53,857 nt of DNA from Corallochytrium limacisporum (lineage: Eukaryota > Opisthokonta), in the NCBI GenBank assembly GCA_002811645.1, contig PDIP01000063.1, positions 73,431 to 127,287 of the forward strand, given 5' to 3'. Both the position numbers and the translations under genes were made by a program. The number at the start of each line of letters is the position of its first letter. The stretch's first letter is position 1. The notes under the pieces were generated by a model, which was not told the DNA's origin, made no database searches, and saw only the letters and a program-made list of their open reading frames with translations. This document shows positions 11,483 to 20,126 of the stretch, one piece after another.

Positions 11483-11865
11483 CGCCGGGCCCGTGTGTGG
11501 CCCTCTCTCCTCTGCCGCCCTATCACATTCCGCGCAACGCCACAAGGGTGGGATCTGCGGAGAGGGAGGGGCCAAAAATAGAGAAGGAAGGAAGCGGGAG
11601 GACGTATAGACGCGTCACCGTGGACCAAGTAGGGGACTCGAAGGGGTGGGTACCGTCATACCGAAGGAAGGTGGCCAAGCAATTGGGATCCCCCTCCCCA
11701 CAAGTTTTGCAATTTCTGTGGCTGCGCATTTGCTTCGTGGTCCCCGCTTTTTGGGGTCATCGAATAAATGTAGGACAGACATGATTGACGTGGTCTCTAT
11801 TGGAATGGAAGATGGCGTTATTTGACAGTTGCATGGTTGCGATTTCGACATCTCATGACACAAAA

Positions 11866-12651
11866 CTATGAGTGCGAGAAAGGTGCTGCCGGCGATCGTG
11901 GCCGTTCACAGATGCTGGTGGCATGCAAGTCGTCTGTGTGGGGCATGCTACCCCCGACATGGACTCCAGCTTCGGCTTCCGCAATCTGGATACGCAGCGA
12001 CGCAAGAACGCGGGCGAAGGCGCGGGAACTCTGGTCACTGTCACCCTTGCGGTTTGCCAGCTCGAGTTGAACAGTCTGGAGCTCGCGTTCGAGTATCTCA
12101 TTCTTTTGGCGGAGGGCTTCGTTATCGCGTTCGAGTTTTATGAGGCGCTGCTGCTGCTACTGCGCATAGATGGTCTGTTGCGTACTGGTCTTCACGTCTG
12201 CCACAGCAGCGTTGGTGTCCACAGAAGAGATTGGTTGGTCACTGCGCATGCCGTGGATGAGCTTGGTCAGCTTCTCGATGATTTGCTGCTGCTGGTGATA
12301 CACCGTGCCGCGACTGGCAATGTCCTGTAATTTCTTCACGTAGGCCTGCTGGGCCGCAACTGTGAGAAGCAGTTTCTCATCAGAGAATATGGCGTCACTG
12401 GGAATCTCTATACGAAGCACTTCATTCCACGATGTGGTGGTACCTGGTGCTCCAGCGTTGGTGGCTGCCGTTGCTGGCTTCTTTAACTTCGTGTCCGTTT
12501 CCGATTTCGCGTTGACGAATGCGACCGGTGTGCTGTCAACCTTGGGACTGTAGAGCTGCGCAGCCGTGCGAAGATACACATCAATCAAAGCATTTCCTAG
12601 TGCACTATCTTTCCACTTCGTTTGTGACCACTGTAACTTTCTTGAAGACAT
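11866..12651 (-). CDS. C2-like/coiled-coil protein resembling CCDC33, with an in-frame TAG
   Basis: The first in-frame ATG is at 12651 (protein begins MSSRKLQW). The first 164 codons hold a C2-like beta-sandwich pattern (ALIDVYL near the start, SWNEVLRIEIPSDAI near 100), then helices. A TAG at 12157-12159 interrupts the frame, but the same frame continues for another 96 codons with clear coiled-coil heptads (RLIKLERDNEALRQK, LQTVQLELANRK) and ends in TAG at 11866. The interrupted codon sits in a glutamine run: CAG, TAG, CAG, CAG, CAG. A CAG-to-TAG change or a base error is the simplest explanation; readthrough is also possible. The domain order (C2-like then coiled coil) and the head-to-head position with CEP131 suggest a ciliary protein like CCDC33, but this is a pattern match and not certain. 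Confidence 0.6.
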
Positions 12652-13514
12652 TTTGCTGTCTTCGCGCACTGTGATCTAAACCATTCTCTCTATAGCCATG
12701 ATGTCTAACTTCGTCATATTCCGATCCACCGCCTTGACAACGATTGAGGCATGTACTACATCTATGTAAGATTTTATAATAGCTCATAGTGCTTGGCAGA
12801 CGGGACCAACCCCTGGAGGTGATCTCTCCGAGTTGGCCTGCAGCCACCGGTCTCAAACCTCTCAGATGCAGCTTCCTGCGTGTGCCCAGGGGGTGTGCTG
12901 AGACCCCTCTCGTCACTCTCATTTCGGAGCCCCTCCCCTTTCTAACCCTTCCCTCTGATACCCTTTCACCTCATTCTTGCCCGTGCGTTCGGACGGTCAG
13001 CGGTCCATTTTATACCTTTGCTTTGGGTACCTTGCACCTCCCACTCCTGTTCCCCACGCTCCCGACGTGGATTAGGGGCCTATTTTGTCTTAGTTTCTCT
13101 GTCTTGGCTCCCCCCCCCAAACCCCCCCCCCCCCCCGGGCGGCTCTGTTGGCTTCGCCACTTTTCCTTTTTCCCCGTCGGGACGGGTGCGAAGGGGGGGG
13201 GTTGGGCCAGCCAGGAGGACCCCTCCGTCGCCTGCAGGCAGCCCTCGCGTTCCTTTGGGCCTCGTACTGAGACCGCCCCGCGGGAGAACTTTGAAAATCG
13301 CCCTAGCGGTGGTGGCCCACACTTCCCGCTGACACTGGGGGGAGGGGGAACCAAGAAGGGAACTGAGAGCAAAGCCACATATTTGAAGCGTGAGGCCGAA
13401 CGTAAAGTGCTGGCCGGAAGCCGAGAGACCAGTCCGACCATTTCGCAACGGTCTCGGACGCCTGTCATCGAAAGTGGTGCCTCCATCCCGCTACCACAGC
13501 GCTCAAAAGGTTTG
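12652..13514. promoter_or_regulatory. Shared upstream region of the CCDC33-like and CEP131 genes
   Basis: An 863-base head-to-head interval between two divergent genes. It has runs of C (around 13110-13137) and G. The CEP131 frame stays open upstream to about 12789 but contains no ATG before 13515, so the open stretch is probably an artefact of C-rich sequence. A peptide-like portion from about 13350 to 13514 could still be coding if an upstream exon exists. I saw no perfect RFX X-box (GTTGCC-type inverted repeat). Confidence 0.4.
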
Positions 13515-16172
13515 ATGCCCCGATCCGCACCTACCACTCCACGGGGATCGCGACAGGCGGCGTTGCTTGCGTCTGCCAATCGCGCCGTTGTGAGACGTAG
13601 TCGAAGCCCGAGTCCAAATAATCAAGGTCTTTCATGGGACGACGCACAGGCAATAGAACGAATTCGGATGCAACTCGAGAGAAACCGTGCATTCTTGGAT
13701 GACCGTTCGAATCGCTTCAGTCGGAGCTGGCACGGTGGGAGCCTTCGTGAAGTCCTGGGTCTGAGACCTCTCTCGCCCTTCGGCGCGGCGAAGAAGGAGC
13801 AACAACCAATGGCAGATCAGCCGCAGCGAGACTTGCAGATTATGCTTCAGGAACCGAATTTTAGTCCCCGATCAATTCTGAAGACCCGAAAGGTGGAGGA
13901 AAAGGACAAGCCAACCGTGGCGCTGTCCGAATCACTGAACTCGGCGTTTAGTTTCACTGGATCGGACGCAGCACCCGCTTTTCGGTTCCGTGCAGGAGGT
14001 TCCCGCTCGCCAAGCCCGACTCGGGTAGCACCCAGACCTAGATCGCCCGCTTCCGCCACCCGTAGTCCCTCACCGGCAGCAAGTTCAAATCGGAATTATA
14101 CGCGACACGGCCGGAATCGCAAGATAGAATCTATATTTGCCTATCTCGACGCCACTGAACATGAACTGAACAGCAGCGAGGCGGTCAGCGGGCTGGATCT
14201 GGGGTTGCCTGACGACAACACTTTGGAAGACTACGATGACCCAATGCGCACCAACAATCTCAACGCGAGCTTCACGAAGACACCACGCACACCTCGGACT
14301 TCAACGCCTTCACCCACGAGGATACAGTCATCGACCGCCACTCCAGTGAAATCTTCCAGTAAGCTGAAACCGAAACCATTGGACACGTCCACATCCGCGG
14401 GATCGTCTCCAGCCAAGACCGACGGCCGGCGATACACACAAACAATAGGCAACAGGGAAAAGCCTTCCGCTGTGCCGCCACCGACGGCGGTTTTGAATTC
14501 CATGTCTCTTGCAAGCGATACCAGTTTCCGCAGCGGTACCACAGCGGATGATGCGGTGCTGGAGGAGGATCCGAGCCGCTTGTCTAAAGCACAGATTGTG
14601 AGCATGCAACTTGAACTCGGGGACAAGCGGAAGATTCTTGGTCTGCTGAGAGACGCATTGAAAAAGGAAAAGAATCTGCGCATCGAGGACGCAGAAATAT
14701 ATCAGAGTAGCGCGCAATCGGCCCTAAAGGAGATGCGGGAAAAATACGAAGATGAGCTCGAGAAGCACCAAAGCTTCATTGATCGTCTCATCAATGACAA
14801 GGCCTCGCTGTCGGAGCAGTGTGAAAAGTTAGTCGCGGATTTGAAGGCTCTCGACACTACACATACAAAGCGCATGCAAACTTTGCAGGACAGACACATC
14901 GTGGAGCTCAAGAAGCAAAAGGAACGCTTTGAGGCAGCTGAAAGGAATCGACGCGAGGCCTGGGTACACGAGAAGACCGCGCAGATCAGAGACCTCACCG
15001 TCAAAGGACTAGAACCAGATATCCAACGTATCGTCGCCCAGCATCGTCAGGAAATCAAGCACTTGCAAGAGCAGCAAGCCCTCCAGCGCGCAAAGTGGCA
15101 GGCTGAGACCGTACAGAGGGTTCAGGAAGCAGCCCAGAACGTACAAGCAGAAGGTGCGCTTGAAGAGCGCCTGATGAAACAGCATGAGGAAAAACTGGCC
15201 GCCGTGAGGACAAAGTACGAAGGCCTGCTGGCTGAAGCCGAGTCGGAACAGATGGCCCTGCGGCGCCGTTTAACCACGAAGTTCGACGAAGAGAAGTGTG
15301 GCCTGCTCGATCAAATAGAACGGCTGCGGAGCATGCGGGAATCGAACACGGATGATTTGGCTTCGAAACATGTTCAACAGCTGCAGAAGCAGAACCAGGT
15401 ACACGCTGACGAGATCCAGGAGCTCAAGCGACGCCATACTGCAGCCCTCCATGAACTCAAGCGTAACATTGAAGTCGAAAGGTCCGAGTATGCCACGGTC
15501 ATTACTCAGCAACTTGAGAGATCGTTTCAGACCCGTGAGGATGAGTTGCGAACTACACTCTGTCGGGAACGCGATCGTGAAATTGACATGGTGATCGCTC
15601 GGATCGAAGAGGAGTTCAGCCAGCAGCAGCTCGAGATGCTCCGCAATCGCGATTCACAATTCAAGCGCGTGTCCGAGGACCTGGAGCATCGGCTGTCCGA
15701 GGCCAAGCGCTCCGAAACAGCAGCGGTACGAATGTATCATGACTCTACAGAGCAAATCTCTAACCTTGAGAACACACTTGTGAAAGCTCAGAACGACGTC
15801 CGGGAGCGTGACGTCCAACTGAGCCGTCTTCGCACTGAACTTAGGTCCCTGAGCGCAACAAAGGAGGAGCTCGATACACGTATCCGTGCGCAGTACGACT
15901 CGCAGCTTACGGCCGTTGAGAAGCGTGCGATGGCTCTTGAGAAAGAGCTGGACGCCGTGAGGCAAGCCGCAGGGAAAGAATTTGAGGATCTCGTCCGGGA
16001 GCGGGACAACCAACTTGACCAGGTCAACGAGCGCGTACGTCAGACAGTGGCACACCGGGACCAGACCTTACACCGTCTGCGCGAAGATCTGGACGCCGAG
16101 AATGTCCGCGTAGCTGAGTATAAACGCCTCCTGGAACAGCAGCGAGCCGAACTACTTGATGTTAGCACTTGA
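13515..16172 (+). CDS. CEP131: Centrosomal protein CEP131 (AZI1) homologue
   Basis: CEP131 is a centriolar-satellite and basal-body protein needed for ciliogenesis in animals. This product has 885 residues from the first in-frame ATG. The N-terminal third is disordered and rich in Ser-Pro/Thr-Pro sites, as in the family. The rest is almost continuous coiled coil. Several conserved family blocks are visible: a short helix IFAYLDATE, then SMQLELGDKRKILGLLRDAL, FIDRLINDKASLSEQCE, and the hallmark RREAWVHEKTAQIRDLTV followed by KGLEPDIQRIVAQHRQEI. RDREIDMVIARIEEEF occurs near the middle of the coil. These align in the same order with vertebrate CEP131. Human CEP131 is about 1080 residues and has an IQ motif that I do not see here. 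The N-terminus may extend further upstream. It ends in TGA and has no introns. Confidence 0.9.
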   Translation: MPRSAPTTPRGSRQAALLASANRAVVRRSRSPSPNNQGLSWDDAQAIERIRMQLERNRAFLDDRSNRFSRSWHGGSLREVLGLRPLSPFGAAKKEQQPMADQPQRDLQIMLQEPNFSPRSILKTRKVEEKDKPTVALSESLNSAFSFTGSDAAPAFRFRAGGSRSPSPTRVAPRPRSPASATRSPSPAASSNRNYTRHGRNRKIESIFAYLDATEHELNSSEAVSGLDLGLPDDNTLEDYDDPMRTNNLNASFTKTPRTPRTSTPSPTRIQSSTATPVKSSSKLKPKPLDTSTSAGSSPAKTDGRRYTQTIGNREKPSAVPPPTAVLNSMSLASDTSFRSGTTADDAVLEEDPSRLSKAQIVSMQLELGDKRKILGLLRDALKKEKNLRIEDAEIYQSSAQSALKEMREKYEDELEKHQSFIDRLINDKASLSEQCEKLVADLKALDTTHTKRMQTLQDRHIVELKKQKERFEAAERNRREAWVHEKTAQIRDLTVKGLEPDIQRIVAQHRQEIKHLQEQQALQRAKWQAETVQRVQEAAQNVQAEGALEERLMKQHEEKLAAVRTKYEGLLAEAESEQMALRRRLTTKFDEEKCGLLDQIERLRSMRESNTDDLASKHVQQLQKQNQVHADEIQELKRRHTAALHELKRNIEVERSEYATVITQQLERSFQTREDELRTTLCRERDREIDMVIARIEEEFSQQQLEMLRNRDSQFKRVSEDLEHRLSEAKRSETAAVRMYHDSTEQISNLENTLVKAQNDVRERDVQLSRLRTELRSLSATKEELDTRIRAQYDSQLTAVEKRAMALEKELDAVRQAAGKEFEDLVRERDNQLDQVNERVRQTVAHRDQTLHRLREDLDAENVRVAEYKRLLEQQRAELLDVST

Positions 16173-16344
16173 TCTATCAATATTTTGTTATCTCTGAAGA
16201 TCACATTATAGACTTACATTGCAATATGGCTACGGCTTTCCCAGTCGGTCCCATTGTCTCCCTCTGTTCCCTGATTCTGTCCCCTGGCGTCTTCCGTCAG
16301 CAAACGGGCAGTTCTAGGCACCATACAAACCCGCCAAAAAGAAG

Positions 16345-16362
16345 AAAAAAAAAAAAAAAAAA
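16345..16362 (-). terminator. T-run, probable RNA polymerase III terminator of tRNA-Glu
   Basis: Eighteen consecutive A on the plus strand, i.e. a T run on the minus strand, starting about 25 bases beyond the 3' end of the tRNA gene. This is the usual form of a polymerase III stop signal. Confidence 0.7.
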
Positions 16363-16386
16363 GAAAGCGGGTACTCCCGCTCGACG

Positions 16387-16458
16387 CTCCGCTACCGGGA
16401 ATCGAACCCGGACCGTGTGGGTGAAAGCCACAAATCCTAGCCGTTAGACCATAGCGGA
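16387..16458 (-). tRNA. tRNA-Glu (anticodon TTC)
   Basis: The 72-base minus-strand sequence folds as a standard cloverleaf. A 7-bp acceptor stem pairs TCCGCTA with TAGCGGA, with discriminator G. The D arm contains GGTCTAACGGCTAGGA (A box) and the anticodon loop is CTTTCAC (anticodon TTC). The T arm contains GGGTTCGATTCCC (B box). No intron and no encoded CCA. It is the typical eukaryotic glutamate tRNA, between the CEP131 stop and the IFT70 piece. Confidence 0.96.
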
Positions 16459-16539
16459 TGGTGAACGCGTCTATACAAGAGTGCTGGGGAAAATAAATAT
16501 ATATATTGCTTATTGAAATTTATCCCTGCGATATACGGG

Positions 16540-16974
16540 ATGCCACTAAGTTGGGGCTCTTTGGTGATTGGCACATTGTATTGCTCCAAAGGCAACTATG
16601 AATTCGGTATCAATCGCATTATGAAGAGCCTCGAGCCATGCAACACAAAATTGAGCGCAGAGACTTGTTTTTACGCGAAACAGGCGTTCCTGTCTCTGAT
16701 CGAAAACATGAACAAACACATGATCATTCTAAAGGACGAAGTTCTCCAAGAGATCTTCATCTTTCTGAATGCCTGTCAGGTATGCGGCTTAAAGGACACG
16801 TGCAACACACAACTGGACACAGACGGTGGAGTGGCCAAAGATGAGAGTGCTGTCGTCGAAATTGCCAAGCCGAGGCCCGGTGCTATGAGCACGTCGGCTG
16901 CAATCGGCACCGGAAAGAGCACAATTGCCGATCCTTCGTCCAACAATGTCGCCTTCGAAGCGCGCATGACTTAA
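16540..16974 (+). CDS. Isolated C-terminal piece of IFT70/TTC30 (intraflagellar transport complex B)
   Basis: IFT70 is a TPR protein of the IFT-B complex that moves cargo in cilia. This 144-residue ORF (first ATG at 16540, frame open from 16465) contains the conserved C-terminal stretch of the family: LVIGTLYCSKGNYEFG, IMKSLEPCNTKLS, FYAKQAFLSLIENMNKHMI and LKDEVLQEI. It then has a linker and a terminal NNVAFEARMT, after which IFT70 proteins normally continue for some residues. A full IFT70 has about 640-670 residues, so roughly the first three quarters are missing. Only 80 bases separate the ORF from the tRNA gene, leaving no room for the missing exons. It may be a truncated duplicate, a rearranged gene, or an assembly join. 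The reading frame is intact and well conserved, so the event is recent or the product is still made. Confidence 0.75.
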   Translation: MPLSWGSLVIGTLYCSKGNYEFGINRIMKSLEPCNTKLSAETCFYAKQAFLSLIENMNKHMIILKDEVLQEIFIFLNACQVCGLKDTCNTQLDTDGGVAKDESAVVEIAKPRPGAMSTSAAIGTGKSTIADPSSNNVAFEARMT

Positions 16975-17012
16975 TTAGTCCTTTACATGATTGTATGTAA
17001 TGTAATTGCTCT

Positions 17013-17381
17013 TCACTTCGACTCAATGGTCACGGGGAAGACCGCATCCATAAGAGCGGAGACGACGGAGTTCCGCCTCAGTGTTGCCTCTTGATCCTCC
17101 TTGTCCTCGTCGTGACTCTCTTCACTGTCCACACTGTAAACGTTGTGCGGCTTCTTCGCGATGCACCCATTTCCGAATGAGGCATTTCTCTATGTAGTTG
17201 AGGCCAGTCTCAAGAGGATTTCATGTCTTCATCGAAAGGGTCACCTTTACTTTCCAGCCGTGTCGATCCTATCATGTCACCCGAATTTCATTCATATCTC
17301 ACTTACCGTCATTCCAGAAACTGTCTGAACGAAAAAAGCGCAATTCGTACCGATCAGACCCGATTCACCGTCCCTTGCCGG
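17013..17381 (-). CDS. Possible 3' end of a small spliced gene
   Basis: The last 58 codons before a TGA at 17013 look like protein: an acidic stretch DSEESHDEDKEDQE followed by LRRNSVVSALMDAVFPV. The frame is blocked upstream by TAG at 17190-17192. That TAG can be the 3' end of an intron (CTCAACTACATAG), and a perfect donor GTAAGT lies at 17301-17306 in matching phase 0. This gives a 117-base intron (17190-17306) and joins 25 further plausible codons. There is no initiator ATG in a good position, so more exons would be needed upstream. I do not recognise the protein; an RRNS site could be phosphorylated. It would be the only spliced gene I can propose here, and it could equally be a decayed fragment. 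Confidence 0.25.
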
Positions 17382-17994
17382 TCATTCTTAGATAGCCACT
17401 GTCCCGAAGCTTGCGTCGTGTCTACGGCTTCTCGCCCCGCTCTCTCTCTCTCTGTCTCTCTGCGGGTCGCTTGCACCCAGACCCGAAGTGGAGTCCTGAC
17501 GACCCTCCCCCCAAATGGAAAATGCGACTCCCAATTGGGCGAACCCAACGGTTGTTGCCCACCCCTTCCCACACAGGGGCCTAATATTTTTTATTGGATT
17601 AGCGGGAAGTCGCATTGTACCACCGGCCCAACATTGGGTGGGTAAAATGGGAAAGCCGTTTCTGGAAGCGGAGGAGCCCATCAGGGGGAGAGAGGGGAGA
17701 GTCTCTCGCCATGACGGTGCGGTACCACCGTACTGTACTGTGGTGTCCCAAAAGGAAGAAGATAAAAATTGGGCCATTGCGTTTCCCGTATGCGTGTGGT
17801 GTTTATGGGGGTACTTTGGGGCTGGTGATCTCATGCCAATGTTTCTGAAAATTTTTGGTTCTTTGTATGCATAGACGCAGGTCAAGATAGATGGATCAGT
17901 AAATATGTAGTGCCGTTTCTGTTCGCTTATGAAATCATGAAAACTATTACGTAGGGAGGAGCTCGACAATAACCAAACTAGCTGCCATTTGAGC
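17382..17994. other. Upstream region of the ANCHR homologue
   Basis: No convincing coding frame. It contains a CT-rich tract at 17438-17462, C-rich and GAG-rich stretches and an AT-rich last 150 bases before the start codon at 17995. Probably the promoter and leader of the ANCHR homologue, and possibly 5' exons of the minus-strand candidate at 17013-17381. Confidence 0.45.
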
Positions 17995-19821
17995 ATGGGT
18001 AAGTGTTCAACCTGTGGGGCCACATTCAAGTGGATCAGTGGTAAGAAGGAGACCACGTGTGGTAACTGCAACAAAATTGTGTGCACAGACTGCTGCCGGC
18101 ATGTGTCACCTGTCAATCGCAAGTCGAAGGTCTGCGGTGGGTGCTGGAGGGACTTGGAAGCCTCGCTGAGGCGGGATCGGCAAAAGCCTAAACCCCTAAT
18201 CCGGGGTATGGACGAGGACTATGATGTTCCCCGCACTCTGCGCAACACCCGCCCAGGGTCACCGATGAGGCGGACGACGAGCTCTAGTCCTGGACCGCCG
18301 GTCAGGACCGTACCGGCTCCGCCGGGAATGCGTGCTCCTGAGCCAAAAAATGGCGAGACGGATTACAGATTGCCTCGGACCTTGCGCGAGCACAAACGGA
18401 CCTTCAGCAACGAGCCAGTATCACCCGGGAGCACAAGTGAAAGCAGGGGTCTATCACCCAGGAGCACAAGTGAAAGTAGGGGTCTATCACCCAGGAGCAC
18501 AGGTGAGAGCAGGGGTCGTCCAGTATCTCCACTGCAGACCCAGCAGCGGCGCGAAGACATCGACTACTCTGTGCCACGAACCTTGCGGGAACTTGGATAC
18601 ACATCGACTGGAACAGGTCACATGCGCAGCGGTAGCAGCGACTATGTGCAAATCTCACCCAGGGTAGAAAATACTAGTAGGGATCGTTCTCCGTCTTCGT
18701 CGCAGATGCAAGTGCAGTGCCAACCTTCGAGGCCCGCGAGAAAGAACGAAATTGACTACGATATTCCACGGACAATGCGCAACATGGGCATGACCCGCGA
18801 AGAATACGACCGACTCAAGGGCCGGAACACGGTGACGAGAAAAGCTGAAGCTTCCATAACTCCGCCACCGCCGTACTCTGAACAAGACCCTGCGCTAGCT
18901 CCGGCAAGGCTCCCACCGGCAACGCAGCCTCTACCAGAAGTGCCACAGGACGACCCAGCCAAGGCTGAGGAGCAGCGACGCCTGAATCCAAAGGAAGAGG
19001 ATCTGACCTCCCGTCTTCAGTCTCTGCTGGGACGGACACCGACTCATGCACAGAAGCCCGATGCTGCGATTACTGCCGCCGCCGCCGCGACCGAGTCATC
19101 GACGTCAGTGGGACTCGGCCATTTCAACGCCGAGGAAGCAATGGCGGACTTTAAGCGCGCCAAAGATTACGTCGCGAGCGGCCGGTTCGACACCAGAAGG
19201 GATGGATTTGATGATGTGCACGGGGAAGGGAGCGAAATAGCAGAGGGCAGTGGTATCGTTGACGATGATGAAGTTGAAATGCTCATGCGTCAGGCTCAGG
19301 AGGAGGCACGCCTGGATGCGGAGACGGCCGAAAGCGATGCCACCCGCGACGCGCGACTGCATCATCGACTTGCAGAGCTCAAGAAGCACTCTGGTCTTGG
19401 ATCGCCGGATTGCAAGGTATCGAAAAGTGCAAACGATGGCAGCGATGGAGATGCCGGTGTACCGCCATCAGATACGCAGGGGGACAGTAGTGCGAAGAAG
19501 GGATGGCCTCGTCAGAACACGTCGAGCAATGACGATGATGAGGGTGACAATGAGAGTGAGGCTGAGGCCGAGGATCTATACATGGTTCCCACGGCATTTA
19601 AGAAGCAGCGGAAGAATGCGGGACCCAAGACTCCCTCCTCCCGAGATATTGATGACACTGAACCGTGCGCTTTCTGCGGTAAGTTTGCCGACTACGTCTG
19701 TCCGCAGTGTTCGGGAGATCTCTATTGTAAGAAGTGCTGGACCTTCCTCCACAAGGAAGGGTCAGACGACATGAGATCGCACCGCCGCGTGCCTTACGCT
19801 CCAGAACCCCTCGATCATTAG
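17995..19821 (+). CDS. ANCHR/ZFYVE19-like protein: FYVE-type zinc finger, MIM motif, B-box finger
   Basis: The animal homologue (abscission/NoCut checkpoint regulator) binds ESCRT-III and VPS4 at the midbody and delays abscission. The ATG at 17995 gives 608 residues. Residues 4-50 hold eight Cys in CxxC pairs (CSTC, CGNC, CTDC, CGGC), a FYVE-variant finger lacking the classical basic RR/KHHCR patch, as in ANCHR. A MIM1-like helix DLTSRLQSLLGR at about 336-347 and a helix VEMLMRQAQEEA near 425 match the ANCHR layout. A C-terminal B-box-like finger (CAFC, CPQC, CKKC, then His residues) occupies about the last 50 residues. Between them are four copies of DY-x-[VLI]-PRT-[LM]-R at 75, 123, 190 and 254, and three 11-residue SPRSTSESRGL repeats at 143-175. 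Ends in TAG. The domain order makes the assignment strong. Confidence 0.85.
   Translation: MGKCSTCGATFKWISGKKETTCGNCNKIVCTDCCRHVSPVNRKSKVCGGCWRDLEASLRRDRQKPKPLIRGMDEDYDVPRTLRNTRPGSPMRRTTSSSPGPPVRTVPAPPGMRAPEPKNGETDYRLPRTLREHKRTFSNEPVSPGSTSESRGLSPRSTSESRGLSPRSTGESRGRPVSPLQTQQRREDIDYSVPRTLRELGYTSTGTGHMRSGSSDYVQISPRVENTSRDRSPSSSQMQVQCQPSRPARKNEIDYDIPRTMRNMGMTREEYDRLKGRNTVTRKAEASITPPPPYSEQDPALAPARLPPATQPLPEVPQDDPAKAEEQRRLNPKEEDLTSRLQSLLGRTPTHAQKPDAAITAAAAATESSTSVGLGHFNAEEAMADFKRAKDYVASGRFDTRRDGFDDVHGEGSEIAEGSGIVDDDEVEMLMRQAQEEARLDAETAESDATRDARLHHRLAELKKHSGLGSPDCKVSKSANDGSDGDAGVPPSDTQGDSSAKKGWPRQNTSSNDDDEGDNESEAEAEDLYMVPTAFKKQRKNAGPKTPSSRDIDDTEPCAFCGKFADYVCPQCSGDLYCKKCWTFLHKEGSDDMRSHRRVPYAPEPLDH
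18421..18519 (+). repeat. 33-bp coding tandem repeat, three copies
   Basis: Units at 18421-18453, 18454-18486 and 18487-18519 differ by only a few bases and stay in frame, encoding SPGSTSESRGL, SPRSTSESRGL and SPRSTGESRGR. High nucleotide identity indicates recent duplication within the ANCHR homologue. Confidence 0.95.
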
Positions 19822-20126
19822 AAGTGTGTTGGTATTGTACTGGATGCTCTGCAAGGAATACGTACCCAATAATGGAACGTGATATCATGATAGCTTTTTA
19901 TAGTAAATGTATAGATGAATCAAATTTTACAATCGTTTGGTCTCTGCATGCTTATGGTGATCATAATGAGGATCCTCCATGAGTGTGACGGTTGATTCAA
20001 CAACGAACCGTTTTACAATGGTACAAAGTGATTGAAAATGTGTGAATGTCGATGGTAAATCCTCATGTCATGTGTGTGGCGTGTTGGGTTTCATGTTTGT
20101 GGTTTCAGTAATCAGACACGGAATTT
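19822..20126. other. Convergent intergenic spacer
   Basis: A 305-base AT-rich gap between the stop codons of the ANCHR homologue and mitochondrial EF-G. It holds the 3' ends of both; no gene seen. Confidence 0.6.

Larger units (their letters stand above)
5874..11865. other. 6 kb low-complexity intergenic region
   Basis: No open frame here shows protein-like composition. About 6450-10500 is dominated by poly-A, poly-C and poly-G runs, purine-only tracts and short microsatellites. About 10500-11400 is more complex sequence without a convincing ORF. The left end (5874 to about 6300) is the upstream region of the 1131-residue gene, and the right end lies just past the stop of the CCDC33-like gene. 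A TATA-like site with nearby inverted repeats at 7505-7683 is listed separately. Confidence 0.55.

Noticed and set aside
12789-13514. N-terminal extension of CEP131 to 12789
   Set aside because: The first codon would be GTG and there is no ATG before 13515; the C-run-rich stretch is open mainly because it lacks A/T.
11866-19821. Reassignment of TAG to glutamine in this organism
   Set aside because: Genes of 885 to 1131 codons contain no internal TAG, and two other genes end in TAG; a single internal TAG is better explained locally.
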